A model generated the notes under the pieces. It was given only the letters and a program-made list of their open reading frames with translations, was not told the DNA's origin and searched no databases. Below, piece by piece: positions 40,131-53,446 of a DNA stretch of 59,971 bases (its first letter is position 1; each line of letters opens with the position of its first letter). Position numbers and translations under genes: made by a program. The DNA comes from Pseudomonas fluorescens (GTDB lineage: Bacteria; Pseudomonadota; Gammaproteobacteria; Pseudomonadales; Pseudomonadaceae): assembly GCF_000968015.1 (NCBI RefSeq), contig NZ_LACH01000052.1, positions 1 to 59,971 of the forward strand, given 5' to 3'.

Positions 40131-43100
40131 CAGTTGATCTCCATCTCGTCGAGAAGCGACTCAAGCGCATCAAGACGTGCATCGTTGTCAGCCGGGGCGT
40201 GTTGCCCGGCCATGGCGGCATAAGCCTGAAGGTCGGTGGACTCGAACAGCGCTCGCAGCGGCAGCTCGATGCCCAGCTCCAGTTCCACACGGGCACTGGC
40301 CTGGGCGGCGAGCAACGAATGCCCGCCCAATTCAAAGAAGTTGTCGCGTCGGCCGATCTGCGCCACGCCCAACACGTCGGCCCAAATGGCCGCCAGTTGC
40401 CGTTCGAGGTCGCCCTCGGGGGCTTCGAACGGGCGCTGCCATTCCTGAGCGTCGGGCACCGGCAGGGCCTTGCGGTCGAGCTTGCCGTTACCGGTCAGCG
40501 GCAAGGCATCCAGCAGCAACCAGTGGCTCGGCACCATGTAATCCGGCAGATCGACCTTGAGCGCGGCGCACAGGTTGTCGCGCCAGGCGATCGTGTCTTG
40601 CGGGGTTTGCTCGGCCACCACGTAGGCGCACAGTTGTGGGCAGCCGTCGCCGGCATGCACGCTCAACACCGCTTGGCGCACGCCCGGTTGAGCCAGCAGT
40701 GCGGCTTCGATTTCACCCAGTTCGATGCGGAAGCCGCGGATCTTCACTTGCTGGTCGATCCGGCCGAGGTAATCGATGCTGCCGTCGGCACGCTGGCGGG
40801 CCAGGTCACCACTGCGATAAAGACGTTGCGACGCCTCGAATGGGCTCGGCACGAAGCGCTCGGCAGTCAGGCCGAAACGCCCGTGATAACCACGGGCCAA
40901 ACCGGCGCCGGCGATGTACAACTCGCCCGCCACACCCACCGGCACCGGCTGCAACTGGCTGTCGAGCAAGTACCAGCGCAGGTCGCGGATCGGCAGGCCA
41001 ATCGGGCTCTGGGCCTTGCCGTCGAGATCGGCGAGGCGGATGGCGCGGTAGGTCACGTGCACCGTGGTTTCGGTGATGCCATACATGTTGACCAGGATTG
41101 GCTGTTGGTCGCCGAAGCGCTCGAACCATGGACGCAGGCTGGCGACTTCCAACGCTTCGCCACCGAAAATCACCTGACGCAGGGCCATGTTTCGTGGGCT
41201 GGCACAGGCAATCGGCAACAACTGGCGAAACGCGGTCGGGGTCTGGTTCAACACCGTCACGCCTTCATCACAGAGCAAGCGATGGAACTCTTGCGGCTCG
41301 CGGCTGATGTAATACGGCACGATCACCAGACGCCCACCGGTGCACAGCGCGCCGAACAGCTCCCACACCGAGAAGTCGAAGGCGTAGGAATGGAACAGCG
41401 TCCAGACATCGTCTGGGCCGAAGTTGAATTCGGCAGCGGTGGCGGTGAGCAGACGCCCGACGTTGCCATGGCTGAGCAACGCGCCCTTCGGCCGACCGGT
41501 GGAACCGGAGGTGTAGATGACGTAGGCGAGGTTGTCCGGGGTCGCCAGCGCCGGCAAGTTGTCGGCGCTGAAGGCATCCAGTTGCAACGACTCCAGGCTC
41601 AGCACTTGCACGCCGTCGCGGGCCGGCAAACCGTCGATCAGGTGTTGTTGGGTCAGCAGCAACGTGATGCCGCTGTCTTCGATCATGTAGCTCAGGCGCT
41701 CGGCCGGGTATTGCGGATCGAGTGGCACATAGGCGCCGCCGGCCTTGAGAATCGCCAGCAACCCTACCACCAGCGGCATCGCCCGTTCGGTGGCGATGCC
41801 GACGCGCACCTCTGGGCCGACGCCCTGTTTACGCAGTTTGCGCGCCAGTCGGTTGGCCTGAGCATTGAGCGCGGCGTAGGTCAGGTGCTCGCCTTCGTAA
41901 GTCAGTGCAATGGCGTCCGGCCGTTGTGCGGCTTGAACTTCGAACACATGGTGCAAGGTTGGCGACGGCGGTTGCGCCTGGAACGCGGGATTCCAATGCT
42001 GCACCAAGGCATCGCGCTGCGACTCGTCAATGAGCGGCAGTTCGGCAACCCGTTGCAGTGGATCGCTGACTACCGCTTGCAGCAGATTCAGCCACTGCTC
42101 GGCCAGGCGATTCATCGACGCCTCGTCGTACAAATCAGTGGCGTAGGTCAGGCTGGCGTCCAGCGTTTCGCCCTGCTCCTGAGTGTCGAGCACCAGATCG
42201 AATTGCGTGGTGTGTTGCTGCCAGTGCAGACGCTCGATCTGCAAATCGGCGACGCTGCGCTCAACGCTCGCACCCAGCTTTTGCTGGTGGTTGTAGAGCA
42301 CCTGGAACAATGGGCTGTGATTGAGGCTGCGGTCCGGTTGCAAAGCGTCGACCAGTTGCTCGAACGGCAAGTCCTGATTGGCCTGCGCGCCCAAGGCAAC
42401 CTGTTTGACCTGTTGCAGCAAGGTGCTGAAGGACTGCTGACCATCGATCTCGGCACGCAGCACCTGGGTGTTGATGAAGAAGCCGATCAGGCCTTCGGTT
42501 TCCAGACGCGAACGTCCGGCGCTCGGCACGCCGACGCTGATGCTCGACTGCCCGCTCTGGCGATGTAGCAAAGTCTGGAAACTCGCCAGCAACAGCATGA
42601 ACAACGTCACCTGTTGTTCCTGGGCACGCTGACGCAAACCGGCCAGCAACTCGCGATCAACATTCAGCATCAGGCTGGCGCCGCGCTCGGTGCGACGGGA
42701 CGGACGGGTCAGTTCGCTCGGCAATTCAAGCGGTGCCTGCCTGCCATCCAGTTGCTCGCGCCACCATGTCAGTTGGCGTGCGCCCTCGCCTGCTTCCAGC
42801 CAGTCACGCTGCCAACGGGCGTAGTCGCTGTAGTTCACCGGCAGGCTATTCAGGTTCGCGGCATTGCCTTCGACAGCAGCCTGATACAGCGCGCTGAACT
42901 CATCGACCATGACCTGCATCGACCAGCCATCGGCAGCGATGTGATGCACGGTGAGCACCAGCACGTGTTCGTCGGTGTTCACTTGCAGCAGCAACACGCG
43001 CCACAGCGGGCCGTTGCGCAAGTCGAACGGACGGGCGATTTCTTCGGCTACGGCATTGTCGATCGACGACTGATCGAGTGTGCGTTCATCCAGTTGCAGC

Positions 43101-46100
43101 GCCAGGTTGTCGTGCAGCACCGGACGCGCCTGCTGGCCGTCCTGCTCAAAGGTTGTGCGCAAGGTTTGGTGACGGGCCTGCAATTGCGCAAAGGCTTCGC
43201 GCAGGGCTTTGCGGTTCAGCGAGCCCTTGAGGCGTAGCGCGGCGGGAATGTTGTAGGCCGGGCTTTGCGGGTCCAGCTGCCAGAGAATCCATTGGCGCTG
43301 TTGGGCGTAAGACAGAATTGCTGGCTTATCGAACGCTGCTTGTTGCAGCAAGGGTTGTCCGCCGACGTTCGCCCGTGCCGCACGCCCGGCAAATTCCGCC
43401 AGATTCGTCGCGGAGAACAGACTGCTTACAGACAGTTCGAGTTGCAACTGCTGACGCACCCGAGAGATCACCTGAAGCACCAGCAACGAGTGCCCGCCCA
43501 GCTCGAAGAAGTTGTCGTCACGGCCCACGCGTTCGACCTGCAACACGTCCTGCCAGATCAGCGCGAGTTGCGTTTCCAGCCCTGCGGCCGGGGTCACGAA
43601 TTGGCGTTGCGCATCGACCGCCTCAGCACGCGGCAGGGCTTTGCGGTCGAGTTTGCCGTTGTTGTTGAGCGGCAGTTTCGGCAGCAGGACCAGGTGATTC
43701 GGCACCATGTATTCCGGCAACGACTGACGCAGAACGGCTTTGAGTCCTTCCAGATATTCGGCCTGAGAAACCGTCGCGCCGTTGGCCACGACATACGCCA
43801 CCAGTTGCGTGCCGTCCTGAGCGATGACCGCCGCTTCGCGCACGTCCTCCCGGGCTTGCAGGCAGGCTTCGATCTCACCCATTTCAATGCGGAAACCGCG
43901 AATCTTCACTTGATGATCGATGCGGCCGACGTACTCCAGATTTCCTTCCGCGTTGTAGCGCGCGAGATCGCCGCTGCGGTACAGCCGCGCGCCCGGTTCA
44001 CGGGCGAACGGGTCCGGCAGGAAGCGTTCGGCGGTCAGCGCCGGGCGGTCGAAGTAGCTTTGAGCCAAACTGGCCGAGGCACCGATACACAATTCGCCAA
44101 CGCCACCGTTGGGCAACAACTGACCGGCAGCGTCCAGCACATACAGGGCCCGACCGGCGATGGCTCGACCGATCGGGATGCCGAACGCGTCGCTGGCATC
44201 GATCAGACGGCATTCATGAACGCTGGACACCACGGTCGCCTCGGTCGGGCCGTAGGTGTTGAGCAATCGCACATGGCTCAAACCTGCTTGATGCCACAGG
44301 CGCAGACCTTCAACCGACATCGCTTCGCCGCCGACGTGAACCTGGCGCAACTCACCGAGATTGCGTACCACACCGCTCGCACATTCCCGAGCCAGCAAGT
44401 ACCAGTAAGCCGCTGGCAAATCCGCGACGGTTACTCCCTTCTGGACGATTTCCGCAGCGAGGCGGCCGGCATCCCACACATCGTCGCCGCGCATGATCAA
44501 CGCCGCGCCGACGCACAACGCCGGGAAGCACTGCTCTACAAAGCCGTCGAAACTGAAGGTCGCGAACTGCAACACGCGGTCCGACGCCGACAGCAGCGAA
44601 TAGTCGGCGGCGGTCTGGCAAAACTCGCGCAACGCAGAATGGGCGATGGCCACGCCTTTGGGTTGGCCGGTGGAGCCAGAGGTGTAGATGATGTAGGCCA
44701 GGTCGTCGGCGAGCGCTTGGTTTTGCGGATCGCTGTCGGAGTAGTCGGCGTTGTCTTCGAGGCTCAGACGTAGCACGCCTGGCACGTCTTCCAGCAGACC
44801 GGACTCGCACAGCAGCACGTCGAGGCGGCTGTCGTCGATCATGTAGGCCAGGCGTTCAGCCGGGTATTTCGGATCGAGTGGCACATAAGCCGCGCCGGTT
44901 TTGAGCACCGCCAACAGGCTGACGATCAGTTGCGAGCCGCGACGCAGCGCCAGACCGACACGCGAGCCTGGACCGGCGCCGTTGTCGATCAGGCGATGGG
45001 CCAGTCGGTTGGCCTGCGCGTTCAATTGGCCGTAGCTCAGGGACTGACCGTCGACCTGCAATGCCATCGCATCTGGGGTAGCGGCGGCCTGAGCCGCGAC
45101 TTGTTCGTGCACCAAAAGTGCTGTGGATAACTCAACTGCTGCCGGTTGGCTGACAGCGAGCACAGCATTTTTTCCGGTCTCATCGAGTAACTCCAGCGTG
45201 CCCAATGCCGCGTCCGGCAGCGCCACCAATTGCGCCAACAGGTGCTGCAAATTGGCCGACAATTCAGTGACCTGAGCGGCACTGAACCGCGCCGCGTCGT
45301 AGCTGAAGTCCAGGCTCAAGCCTTCGCCGAGTTCGATGCCCAAGGTCAGCGGATAGTGCGTGCGCTCGTGGTTGTACAGATTGCCGAACGACAATCCGGC
45401 CGGCGCGCCCTGTTTCAGCGCCTCGGCCACCGGGAAGTTTTCGAACACCAGCAGGCTGTCGAACAGCACCGAACCCTGCTGCCCCGCCCAACCCTGAATG
45501 TCGTAAAGCGGCACATGCTCGAACTCGCGCATGGCCAGGTTCAGCCCTTGCAACTCGCCCAGCCATTGGCTGACGGTTTGATCCGGCTTCATCGCGCACA
45601 CCAGCGGCAGCGTGTTGATGAACAGCCCGAGCTGCTCTTCGATCCCTGGCAGCGGCGCCGAACGCCCGGCCACGGTGGCACCGAACACCACGCAATCCTG
45701 GCCGGTGTAGCGCTGCAGCAACAGACTCCAGGCCGCTTGCAGCAAGGTGTTGAGGGTGACTTTCTGCTGACGGGCGAACTCGGCCATGCGCTGGGTCGCG
45801 CGGCTGTCGAGGGTGACGCGGTATTCCTCGCTGCCTTCGGCACCCACCGGCGGCCGCAAGGCTTCGGCCAGCAACGTCGGTGCTTCGAGCGGTGCCAATG
45901 CCGCTTTCCAGAACTGCTCGCCCGCGGCAGCCGATTGCAGCTGCAACCAGCCCAGGTAATCGCGGTATTGCCCGGTCGGTGCCGGCAGCGATGGTCCGGC
46001 GGCGTAGTGCTGGATCACTTCGGCCAGCAACTGTGCGTTGCTCCAGCCGTCCATCAAAATGTGGTGGCTGGTGTAGATCAGGTGCCAGTCATCAGCGCCC

Positions 46101-49100
46101 ATGCGAACCAGCTTCAAACGGAACAGCGGCGCGCTGCCCAGTGCAAAACCCTGGGCGCGTTCGGCGTCGGCCAACGCATCGGTGTCGGTCGCTTCAAGCA
46201 CTTCAAGCGGCAACGCGACCTGACGAACAATCGCCTGATGCGCGGTGTCGAGACGTTGCCAATGGAAGCTGCTGCGCAGAATGTCGTGACGCTCCAGCGC
46301 GGTTTGCCAGGCCTGAGAAAAACGCTGCGGATCGAGGCCTTGAATGTCCAGGCGCAGCTGACTGATGTAGGCGCCGACTTCGGGTTCGTAGAGGGTGTGG
46401 AACAGCATGCCCTGCTGCATCGGCGACAGTGGATAAAGGTCTTCGAGGGTCGCGACCGCCAGCGGCAATCCGTCAAGTTGCGACTGACTGATGCGCGCCA
46501 GCGGGAAGTCTGACGGTGTGGCTTGCGGCGCTTCAACGGCACAGCAGTGATCGATCAACGCGTTGAGTTCCAGCGCGTAATCGGCGGCCAAACGCTGGAT
46601 GGTCGCGGTGTCGAACATCTCGCGGCTGAAGCCCCAGCTCAGCGACAACTCACCGCCGTAGACCTGGCCTTCGACCGTCAACCAGTTGCCCAACGGTGCC
46701 GATGGATCCTGCGCGATGCCGTTGCCTTCGGTGGACGGCACAAACATCGCCGCATCGTCGAACTGACGGTCGAACTGACCCAGATAGTTGAAGGTGATGC
46801 GCGGTTGCGGCAACGCCGCCAGTTCGGCGCGAATCGTTGGTGTGCCAAGGTAGCGCAGCGCGCCGTAGCCCAGGCCTTTGTCCGGCACGGCGCGCAGTTG
46901 TTCTTTGATGGTTTTGATCGAAGCCGAGAGATCGGCGCACGGCATCAGATTGACCGGGAACAGGCTGGTAAACCAACCGACGGTGCGGGTCAGGTCGATG
47001 TCGTCGAACAGGTCTTCGCGACCATGGCCTTCGAGCTGAATCAGCGTGCTGCCCTGCCCGCTCCAGCGGCAAACCGCACGAGCCAGCGCGGTCAGCAGCA
47101 GGTCGTTGACCTGGGTGCGATAGGCCGCCGGGGCCTGTTGCAGCAGCTTGCGGGTTTGTTCGGTGTCGAGTTTGAGTTCGAGTTTCTGTTCGAAGCAGTT
47201 TTCCAGTACGCCGTTCGGGTGGTCGCACGGCAGATCGTTCGGTGCGTCGCGCAGTTGGGTTTGCCAGTGACCGAGGCTGTTTTCAAAGGCTGGAAGATGA
47301 GCTTGCAGACGGGCGACCCAGCGTTGATAGCTGCTGGTTTTCGCCAGCGATGCATGGCTGCCGCTGTAGAACTGCTGAAGGTCTTCCAGCAACACGCGCC
47401 AGGACACACCGTCCACCGCCAGGTGGTGAATGACCAGCAGCAAACGCTCGGTACCGTCGGCCATCGAGACCAACAGCGCGCGCATCAGCGGGCCGTTTTG
47501 CAAATCGAGACTGCGTTGAGCCTCGTCGCACAACGCATTGAGTTGTTCGAGCGATTGCGCGTGACGCCGCCACAACACCGACTCCGTGGTCGGAGCGGCG
47601 TAGGTTTGTTGCCAACCTTCGACGGTCAGTTCATAACGCAGGCGCAAGCTGTCGTGATGGGTCAGCAATTGTTCTAAAGCGCGATCCAATGCCTCAACGT
47701 TCAACGCTTCACGCGGCACCAGCAGCAGCGACTGGTTCCAGTGCTGACGCTCGGGGATGGCTTGTTCGAAGAACCACTGTTGCACCGGCGCCAACGCCAC
47801 TGCGCCCACCGCCGGGCCTTGATCGATCAACGATTGCTCACCGCAATGGGCCGCTTGGGCCAGGCTGCGGATGGTCTGGTGCTGGAACAGGTCTTTGGGG
47901 CTCAACACGATCCCGGCCTGACGCGCACGGCTGACCACTTGCATGGACACAATGGAGTCGCCGCCGAGTTCGAAGAAGTTGTCTTCAAGACCCACATTTT
48001 CGATGGCCAACACGTCCTGCCAAATCGCCGCGAGGGATTTTTCCATCGCTGTGCGCGGTGCGACGTGTTCGCGCTGTTGCTCAGTGCCGTCAATCGCCGG
48101 CAAGGCCTTGCGGTCGAGTTTGCCGTTGGGGGTCAGTGGCAGGCCTTCGAGGAACAGTAGAAACGCCGGGACCATGTAGTCCGGCAGGTGTTGGCGTAGC
48201 GCAGCTTTCAAGGTTTCACGCTGGGTCGCTTGAGCGTCGATGTCGTCCAGTAACGCTGGATCGGCCGGCACGATGTAGGCGACCAGTTGCTGACCGTTGA
48301 GGCCGTCCTGCGCCAGCACCGCCAATTCACCCACGGCGTCCTGTTGCAACAGCCGCGCTTCGATTTCACCGAGTTCGATGCGGAAGCCACGGACCTTGAC
48401 CTGATGGTCGATGCGACCAACGTATTGCAACGTGCCGTCGGCCTGATAACGGGTCAGATCGCCAGTGCGATACAGGCGTTCGCCGTTGCTGGAGAACGGG
48501 TTCGGCACGTATTTTTCGGCGGTCATGCCCGGACGTGCCAGGTAACCGCGCGTGATGCCCGCGCCTGACAGGAACAGCTCGGCGGACACGCCTTGCGGCA
48601 CCGGTTGCAGGTCAGCATCGAGCAAATAGCTGGCAGTGTGTTTCAACGGTCGGCCGATGCTTGCTCGGCCACCGGCCTCGCGACGGGTGCAGGTTGAGTA
48701 AGTGGTGTCTTCCGATGGACCGTACAAATCGTAGACATGCTCGACCGTCGACTGCTGATACAACGCGTCCACCAGGCTCTGCTTCAACGGTTCGCCGGCA
48801 AGGTTGATGATGCGCACGCTCGGCGGAATCTGCCCGTCGCGCTGCAATGCATTGATCGCCGATGGCACGGTGTTGATCAGGCGCACCTGATCCCGGGCCG
48901 GCAGCTGCGGTAATTCCAGGGCATTGCGAGCGATGATCACCGAGCCGCCGTTGGCCAGGGTGACAAACAGCTCCCACACCGACAAGTCGAAGCACACCGA
49001 CGTCGAGGCCAATACGCCTTGAATGTCTTCACGGCTGTAGACCGATTTCGACCAGTCGATCAGCGCCAGCACGTTGCGGTGCGCGATGGCCACGCCTTTG

Positions 49101-51103
49101 GGTTTGCCGGTGGAGCCGGAGGTGTAGATCACGTAGGCGAGGTTGTCCGGCGTGACGCGAGTCACCGGCGTGCTACGTGGGTAAGCGGCCCACACCCTAT
49201 CGTCCACCAGCAACACTTGGGTGTCGACGGTGACGGTCAATGTTGCGGCGACAGCTTGCTCGGTCAGCAGCACCAGGGCGCGGCTGTCTTCAAGCATGTA
49301 GGCAACGCGTTCGGCCGGGTAATCCGGGTCCAGTGGCACGTAGGCGCCCCCGGCCTTGAGCACCGCGAGCAACGCGACCAACAAGCTGTCGGAACGCTGC
49401 ATCGCCACGCCGACCCGGACTTCCGGGCCAACGCCCAGTTCGATCAGTTTGTGGGCCAGGCGATTGGCTTGAGTGTCGAGTTCGCTGTAAGTCAGCTGTT
49501 TGGTCGCGAAGGTCACTGCCAGTGCATCCGGGCTGGCCGCTGCTTGCTGGCTGATCAGCTCATGAATGCACAGGTCCTGCGGGACGCTTTCGTCAGCACG
49601 GTTCCAGTCATGCACGATGCGCTGGTATTCGGCGCTCGCCAGCAATGGCAAATCACTGATGCGCTGCCGCGAATCACTGACCATGCCCTGCAACAAATGC
49701 GTCCAGTGCTGCGCCATGCGCGCGATGGTCGCCGCGTCGAACAGGTCGTTAGCGTAGGTCAGCGCGGCGTGCAGCTTGCCGCCCTTTTCGTAGGTATCGA
49801 GGGTCAGGTCGAACTGGGTGGTGCGCCCTTCCCACTCGATCACGCCCAGCGCCAGACCGGACGCGGTGCTGACCGTGGAAATGTCCGCAACCTGCGGCTG
49901 GTGGTTGTACATCACCTGGAACAGCGGCGTGTGGCTAAGGCTGCGCTCCAGTTTCAGCGCCTCGACCAGGCGTTCGAACGGCAAGTCCTGATGGGCCTGG
50001 GCACCGAGGGCGGTTTCCTTGATGGCACGCAGCAAGTCGTCGACGCGGGTCTGGCCGTCGAGCTGGGTGCGCAGCACTTGAGTGTTGACGAAGAAGCCGA
50101 TCAGACCTTCGATCTCGGCGCGGTTGCGGTTGGCGATTGGCACGCCGACGCGGATGTCGGTCTGTCCGGTGTAACGGTGCAGCAGCGCGTTGAAGGCGCC
50201 GAGCAACAGCATGAACAGGGTGATGTTGTGTTTCTGCGCCGTGGCCCGCAGTTGTTCGGCCAACTGACCGTCGACCGCGAACTCGTAACGGGTGCCGCGA
50301 TAGCTCGGCATCGCCGGGCGCGGATGATCAGCGGGCAGTTCCAGCACCGGGTGCTCGTCGCCCAGTTGCGCCTGCCAGTAGTCGAGTTGACGCGCCTGCT
50401 CGCCGGCCTCCAGCCAGCGGCGTTGCCACAACGCATAGTCGCTGTACTGGATCGGCAATGGCGCGAGTTGTGGCTGTGCGCCCGCCTCAAAAGCGTCGTA
50501 GCAGCGGATGAACTCGTCGATCAGCACGTTCATCGACCAACCGTCGGAAACGATGTGGTGCAGGGTCAGCAGGAGGACGTGTTGCTGCTCGGCGAGTTTG
50601 AGCAAGGTGACGCGCAACAGCGGGCCGACAGATAGATCGAACGGCAGCACGGATTGCTGCTCGGCCGCGTGGGCGACTGCTTGCTCGCGCTCAATGGCCG
50701 GCAACGCGCTGAAATCCACCTGATCAATCACCAGCGGCGCGCTGGCCGGCACTTGCAGCAGGGTGTCGTCGGCCTGGCGCTGGAACACCGTGCGCAGGGT
50801 TTCATGGCGCGCGACGAGACTGGAAAAGGCTTGCTCCAGTGCTGACAAGTTCAAATGCCCGGTCAGACGCACGGCGCCCGGCAGGTTGTACGCGCCGCTT
50901 TGCGGGTCCAGTTGCCAGAGAAACCACATGCGCTGCTGGGCGTACGACAACGCCTGGCGATCTTCAGCTTCGACGCCGGCAGGAATGGGGAACCGGGCGA
51001 AATCAACGCCTTCCTTTTGCAAGGCCGCGAGGAACATCTGGCGCTTTTCCAGGGGCAACCCGATAAACCGGCGAGCAAGTTTCAAGGAGTCTTCAGCATT
51101 CAT
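40130..51103 (-). CDS. pvdJ: Pyoverdine NRPS, three modules (PvdJ/PvdI-like)
   Basis: The 3657-residue synthetase reads C-A-T-E, C-A-T, C-A-T without a thioesterase. Approximate residues: C1 48-475 (HHIVSDG), A1 510-1010, T1 with LGGDSI near 1043, E 1105-1545 (HHLAVDG near 1225), C2 1550-1985 of the post-epimerase type (LSPMQQGMLFH), A2 2010-2510, T2 with LGGHSL near 2533, C3 2600-3040 (HHIAADG), A3 3065-3565, T3 near 3590. My pocket readings are DLWNNALTYK (alanine, made D), DGEDHGTVVK (lysine) and DFWNIGMVHK (threonine). It should receive the chromophore precursor from PvdL and pass a D-Ala-Lys-Thr extension to the downstream NRPS. The name pvdJ follows gene position only; pvdI is possible. 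Confidence 0.92.
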
Positions 51104-51157
51104 TTCTTAGCATCCGGATCAGTGGCGGGAAGCACAAAGGCACGTCGTCCCTATAAA

Positions 51158-51180
51158 ACGAATGCAGACCGGAAAAATTA
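51158..51180 (-). promoter_or_regulatory. Imperfect iron-starvation box of the NRPS operon
   Basis: On the minus strand TAATT, 15 bases, CGT lies 54 bases before the NRPS start codon. It departs from the consensus by one base and one base of spacing. Confidence 0.5.
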
Positions 51181-51185
51181 GCGAA

Positions 51186-51200
51186 TGAGAACAAGTATCA
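51186..51200 (-). promoter_or_regulatory. Weak Fur-box-like site
   Basis: TGAGAACAAGTATCA on the plus strand matches the 7-1-7 Fur pattern at 11 of 14 positions, just upstream of the NRPS promoter. It may be chance, since NRPS genes are usually controlled through PvdS. Confidence 0.3.
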
Positions 51201-51242
51201 GGAAGGAGGTAGAGCGAGGAGTGTAAGGGAGTCAAAAATCAT

Positions 51243-51346
51243 TGTAGGAGTGAGCCTGCTCGCGATAGCGGTCTGTCAGTCACATCCATATCGAATGTGC
51301 CGCCGCTATCGTCGGAACGCCGCCCGGAGCAAGCTCGCTCCCACAG
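51243..51346. repeat. Decayed REP pair, family A
   Basis: Left arm GTAGGAGTGAGCCTGCTCGC is intact. The right arm is interrupted by about 15 bases after GCCGCTATCG, so the hairpin is damaged. Confidence 0.7.
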
Positions 51347-51371
51347 GTTTTGGGTGATGCTCCAGAATGGT

Positions 51372-52106
51372 TTAGCTGACAGCCATCAACCCATGCCGCC
51401 GATGGTGAACTTCCAGCTGATCCTTGATCACCCGCAACACCTTGGCTTCTTGCTCGTGGATAAAGAAGTGTCCGCCAGCGAGCATGTCCACCGAAAAGCT
51501 GCCGTGGGTTTCCTTGCTCCAGCCGATCAACTGTTCGGTGGTGGCGCGGTCAGCCTTGCCGCCAAGCACATGAATCGGGCACTTGAGCAACGGACGCTGC
51601 TGCGGTTCGAAACGTCCGCACAACAGAAAATCCGCGCGCAGCACCGGCAGCGCCAGGCTCATCAGTTCTTCGTTGGCCAGCACCTCTTCACGGGTGCCGT
51701 TGAGGGTGCGCAATTGCTCGATCAATTCCGCATCGGTTTTGGGCTCGGCGAAACCTCGGTCGTAGTCGGCACGCAGGGTCGGTGCGGCGGTGCCCGAAGC
51801 GAACAGCGCTACCGGTTCCGGACAGCCCAGCGAGCGAAACGCATGAGCCATCTCACAAGCGAGTAACGCGCCAAGGCTATGACCGAACAGCGCGTACGGC
51901 GTCTTGAGCGTGGCTTTTTGTTCTTGCGCCAGTTGCAGCGCCAGGCGCCGCATGTCGGTGTGCAACGGTTCGCCAAACCGGGCGCCACGCCCCGGCAGTT
52001 CCACGGGTTGCAGCTTGAGCCACTCCGGCAGTTTTCGCCGCCAGCGGCTGTAGACCATGGCACTCGCGCCCGAATAGGGTAGGCAGAGCAATGTCAGCTG
52101 GGTCAC
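51372..52106 (-). CDS. pvdG: Type II thioesterase, PvdG-like
   Basis: The 244-residue protein is a stand-alone NRPS thioesterase. It has the family start LLCLPYSGASAMVYSRW, the LPGRGARFGEPL segment, the nucleophile motif ALFGHSLGA (Ser about residue 94) and a C-terminal LAGGHFFIHE with the catalytic His. Such enzymes clear misprimed carrier domains by hydrolysing wrong acyl groups. It lies directly upstream of the NRPS operon in the same direction but separated by a REP pair, and it has its own near-consensus iron-starvation box 33 bases before the start. In P. aeruginosa pvdG lies beside pvdL, so the position here differs. Confidence 0.85.
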   Translation of the reverse strand: MTQLTLLCLPYSGASAMVYSRWRRKLPEWLKLQPVELPGRGARFGEPLHTDMRRLALQLAQEQKATLKTPYALFGHSLGALLACEMAHAFRSLGCPEPVALFASGTAAPTLRADYDRGFAEPKTDAELIEQLRTLNGTREEVLANEELMSLALPVLRADFLLCGRFEPQQRPLLKCPIHVLGGKADRATTEQLIGWSKETHGSFSVDMLAGGHFFIHEQEAKVLRVIKDQLEVHHRRHGLMAVS

Positions 52107-52139
52107 CGGGCTTACCTCGAAAAGTTGTCTGTAAAGAGA

Positions 52140-52163
52140 ACGGATGAGGCGGAGTCTGAATTA
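52140..52163 (-). promoter_or_regulatory. Near-consensus iron-starvation box of pvdG
   Basis: On the minus strand TAATT, 16 bases, CGT: correct spacing and one mismatch in TAAAT, 33 bases before the thioesterase start. Confidence 0.65.
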
Positions 52164-52167
52164 GTCA

Positions 52168-52273
52168 AAGATCAACTGTGGGAGCGAGCTTGCTCGCGAT
52201 AGAGGCGTATCAGTCAACATGAATGTGGCTGCCACACCGCTATCGCGAGCAAGCTCGCTCCCACAGTTGATCT
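52168..52273. repeat. REP pair, family A, with extended arms
   Basis: Inverted units whose arms extend to AAGATCAACTGTGGGAGCGA and its complement, ending at the MFS stop codon. Confidence 0.86.
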
Positions 52274-53446
52274 TCATTTCAAGTGGCGAAAACTTTGGAC
52301 CGCCGAACCGAGCACCACCGCGCCAGCCGCAATCGCCACCCAGAACCCGCTGCGCGCGCCGAACGCATCCACCAGCCACCCGGAACTGGCCGCGCCAATC
52401 GCCACGCCGATGCTCAATCCCGTCACCAGCCAGGTCAGTCCTTCTGTGAGTTTGGCCGGCGGCACGATGCGCTCCACCAACGCCATCGCAACAATCAGCG
52501 TCGGCGCAAAAAACAGCCCGGCGACGAACACCGCCAGCGACAGCCCGAGAATGTTCGTCGCCAGCAGCAACGGCAACGTGGTCACCGCCGTCGCCACCCC
52601 GCCGTACAGGAACAATCGCGGCAACGGCAGCTTCGAGCGCAACGCGCCGAACGCCAGTCCGGCCATGCACGAGCCGATGGCATACACCGACAACACAATG
52701 CTCGCCGCCGCCGGCTGGCCCTGCTGCTGGGCGAACGCCACGCTGACCACATCCACCACGCCGACGATGGTGCCCATGGCGACCATCAACAGCATCAGCA
52801 ACTGAATCTCGCTGGAACGAATGATCGAGCCTTGATGATGGTCTTCATGGGGATGAATCGCCGGCTCGGTGTCACGTTGCAGCACAAATGCCGTCACCCC
52901 GATCGCCAGCATCAGCAACGCCGCCAACGGCCCCGCTTCGGGGAACGCCACCACGCACAACCCCACCGACAGTGGCGGCCCGACAATAAAGCAGACCTCG
53001 TCCAGCACCGACTCCAGCGCATAAGCGGTTTGCAGCTCAGGCTGGCCGCGATACACCTCGGTCCAGCGCGCCCGCACCATCGCCGACATGCTCGGCATGC
53101 AACCGGCCAGCGCGGCAAACACAAACAACGTCCACTGCGGCGCCTGCAAGCGAGTGCAAAGCAACACCAGCAACAACGCCCCGCCACCGATCAGCGCCGA
53201 CACCGGCAAAATCCGACGTTGCCCGAAACGGTCCACCAGCCGCGAGACCAGCGGCGCACAAAATGCCGTGGCCAGGGCAAACGTCGCCGCCACGGCGCCA
53301 GCCAGTCCGTAGCCACCCTGCAATTGCGAGAGCATGGTGATCAGACCGATGCCGGTCATGGAAATCGGCATGCGCGCGATCATCCCGGCCAGCACAAAAG
53401 CGCTGCTGCCTGGGGCTTTGAACAGCTCGCGGTAAGGGTTTGCCAT
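52274..53446 (-). CDS. MFS transporter
   Basis: The 390-residue product is a major facilitator with about twelve hydrophobic segments and an MFS-type loop (SRLVDRFGQRRIL at about 68-80) between helices 2 and 3. A His/Glu-rich cytoplasmic loop (HPHEDHHQGSI) lies near the middle. Substrate is unknown. The ATG at 53446 gives MANPYRELF; frames open further upstream to 53542, but the extra residues run into a REP pair and look non-coding. It follows the pyoverdine genes on the same strand but lacks an iron-starvation box, so a link with siderophore export is not supported. Confidence 0.82.
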   Translation of the reverse strand: MANPYRELFKAPGSSAFVLAGMIARMPISMTGIGLITMLSQLQGGYGLAGAVAATFALATAFCAPLVSRLVDRFGQRRILPVSALIGGGALLLVLLCTRLQAPQWTLFVFAALAGCMPSMSAMVRARWTEVYRGQPELQTAYALESVLDEVCFIVGPPLSVGLCVVAFPEAGPLAALLMLAIGVTAFVLQRDTEPAIHPHEDHHQGSIIRSSEIQLLMLLMVAMGTIVGVVDVVSVAFAQQQGQPAAASIVLSVYAIGSCMAGLAFGALRSKLPLPRLFLYGGVATAVTTLPLLLATNILGLSLAVFVAGLFFAPTLIVAMALVERIVPPAKLTEGLTWLVTGLSIGVAIGAASSGWLVDAFGARSGFWVAIAAGAVVLGSAVQSFRHLK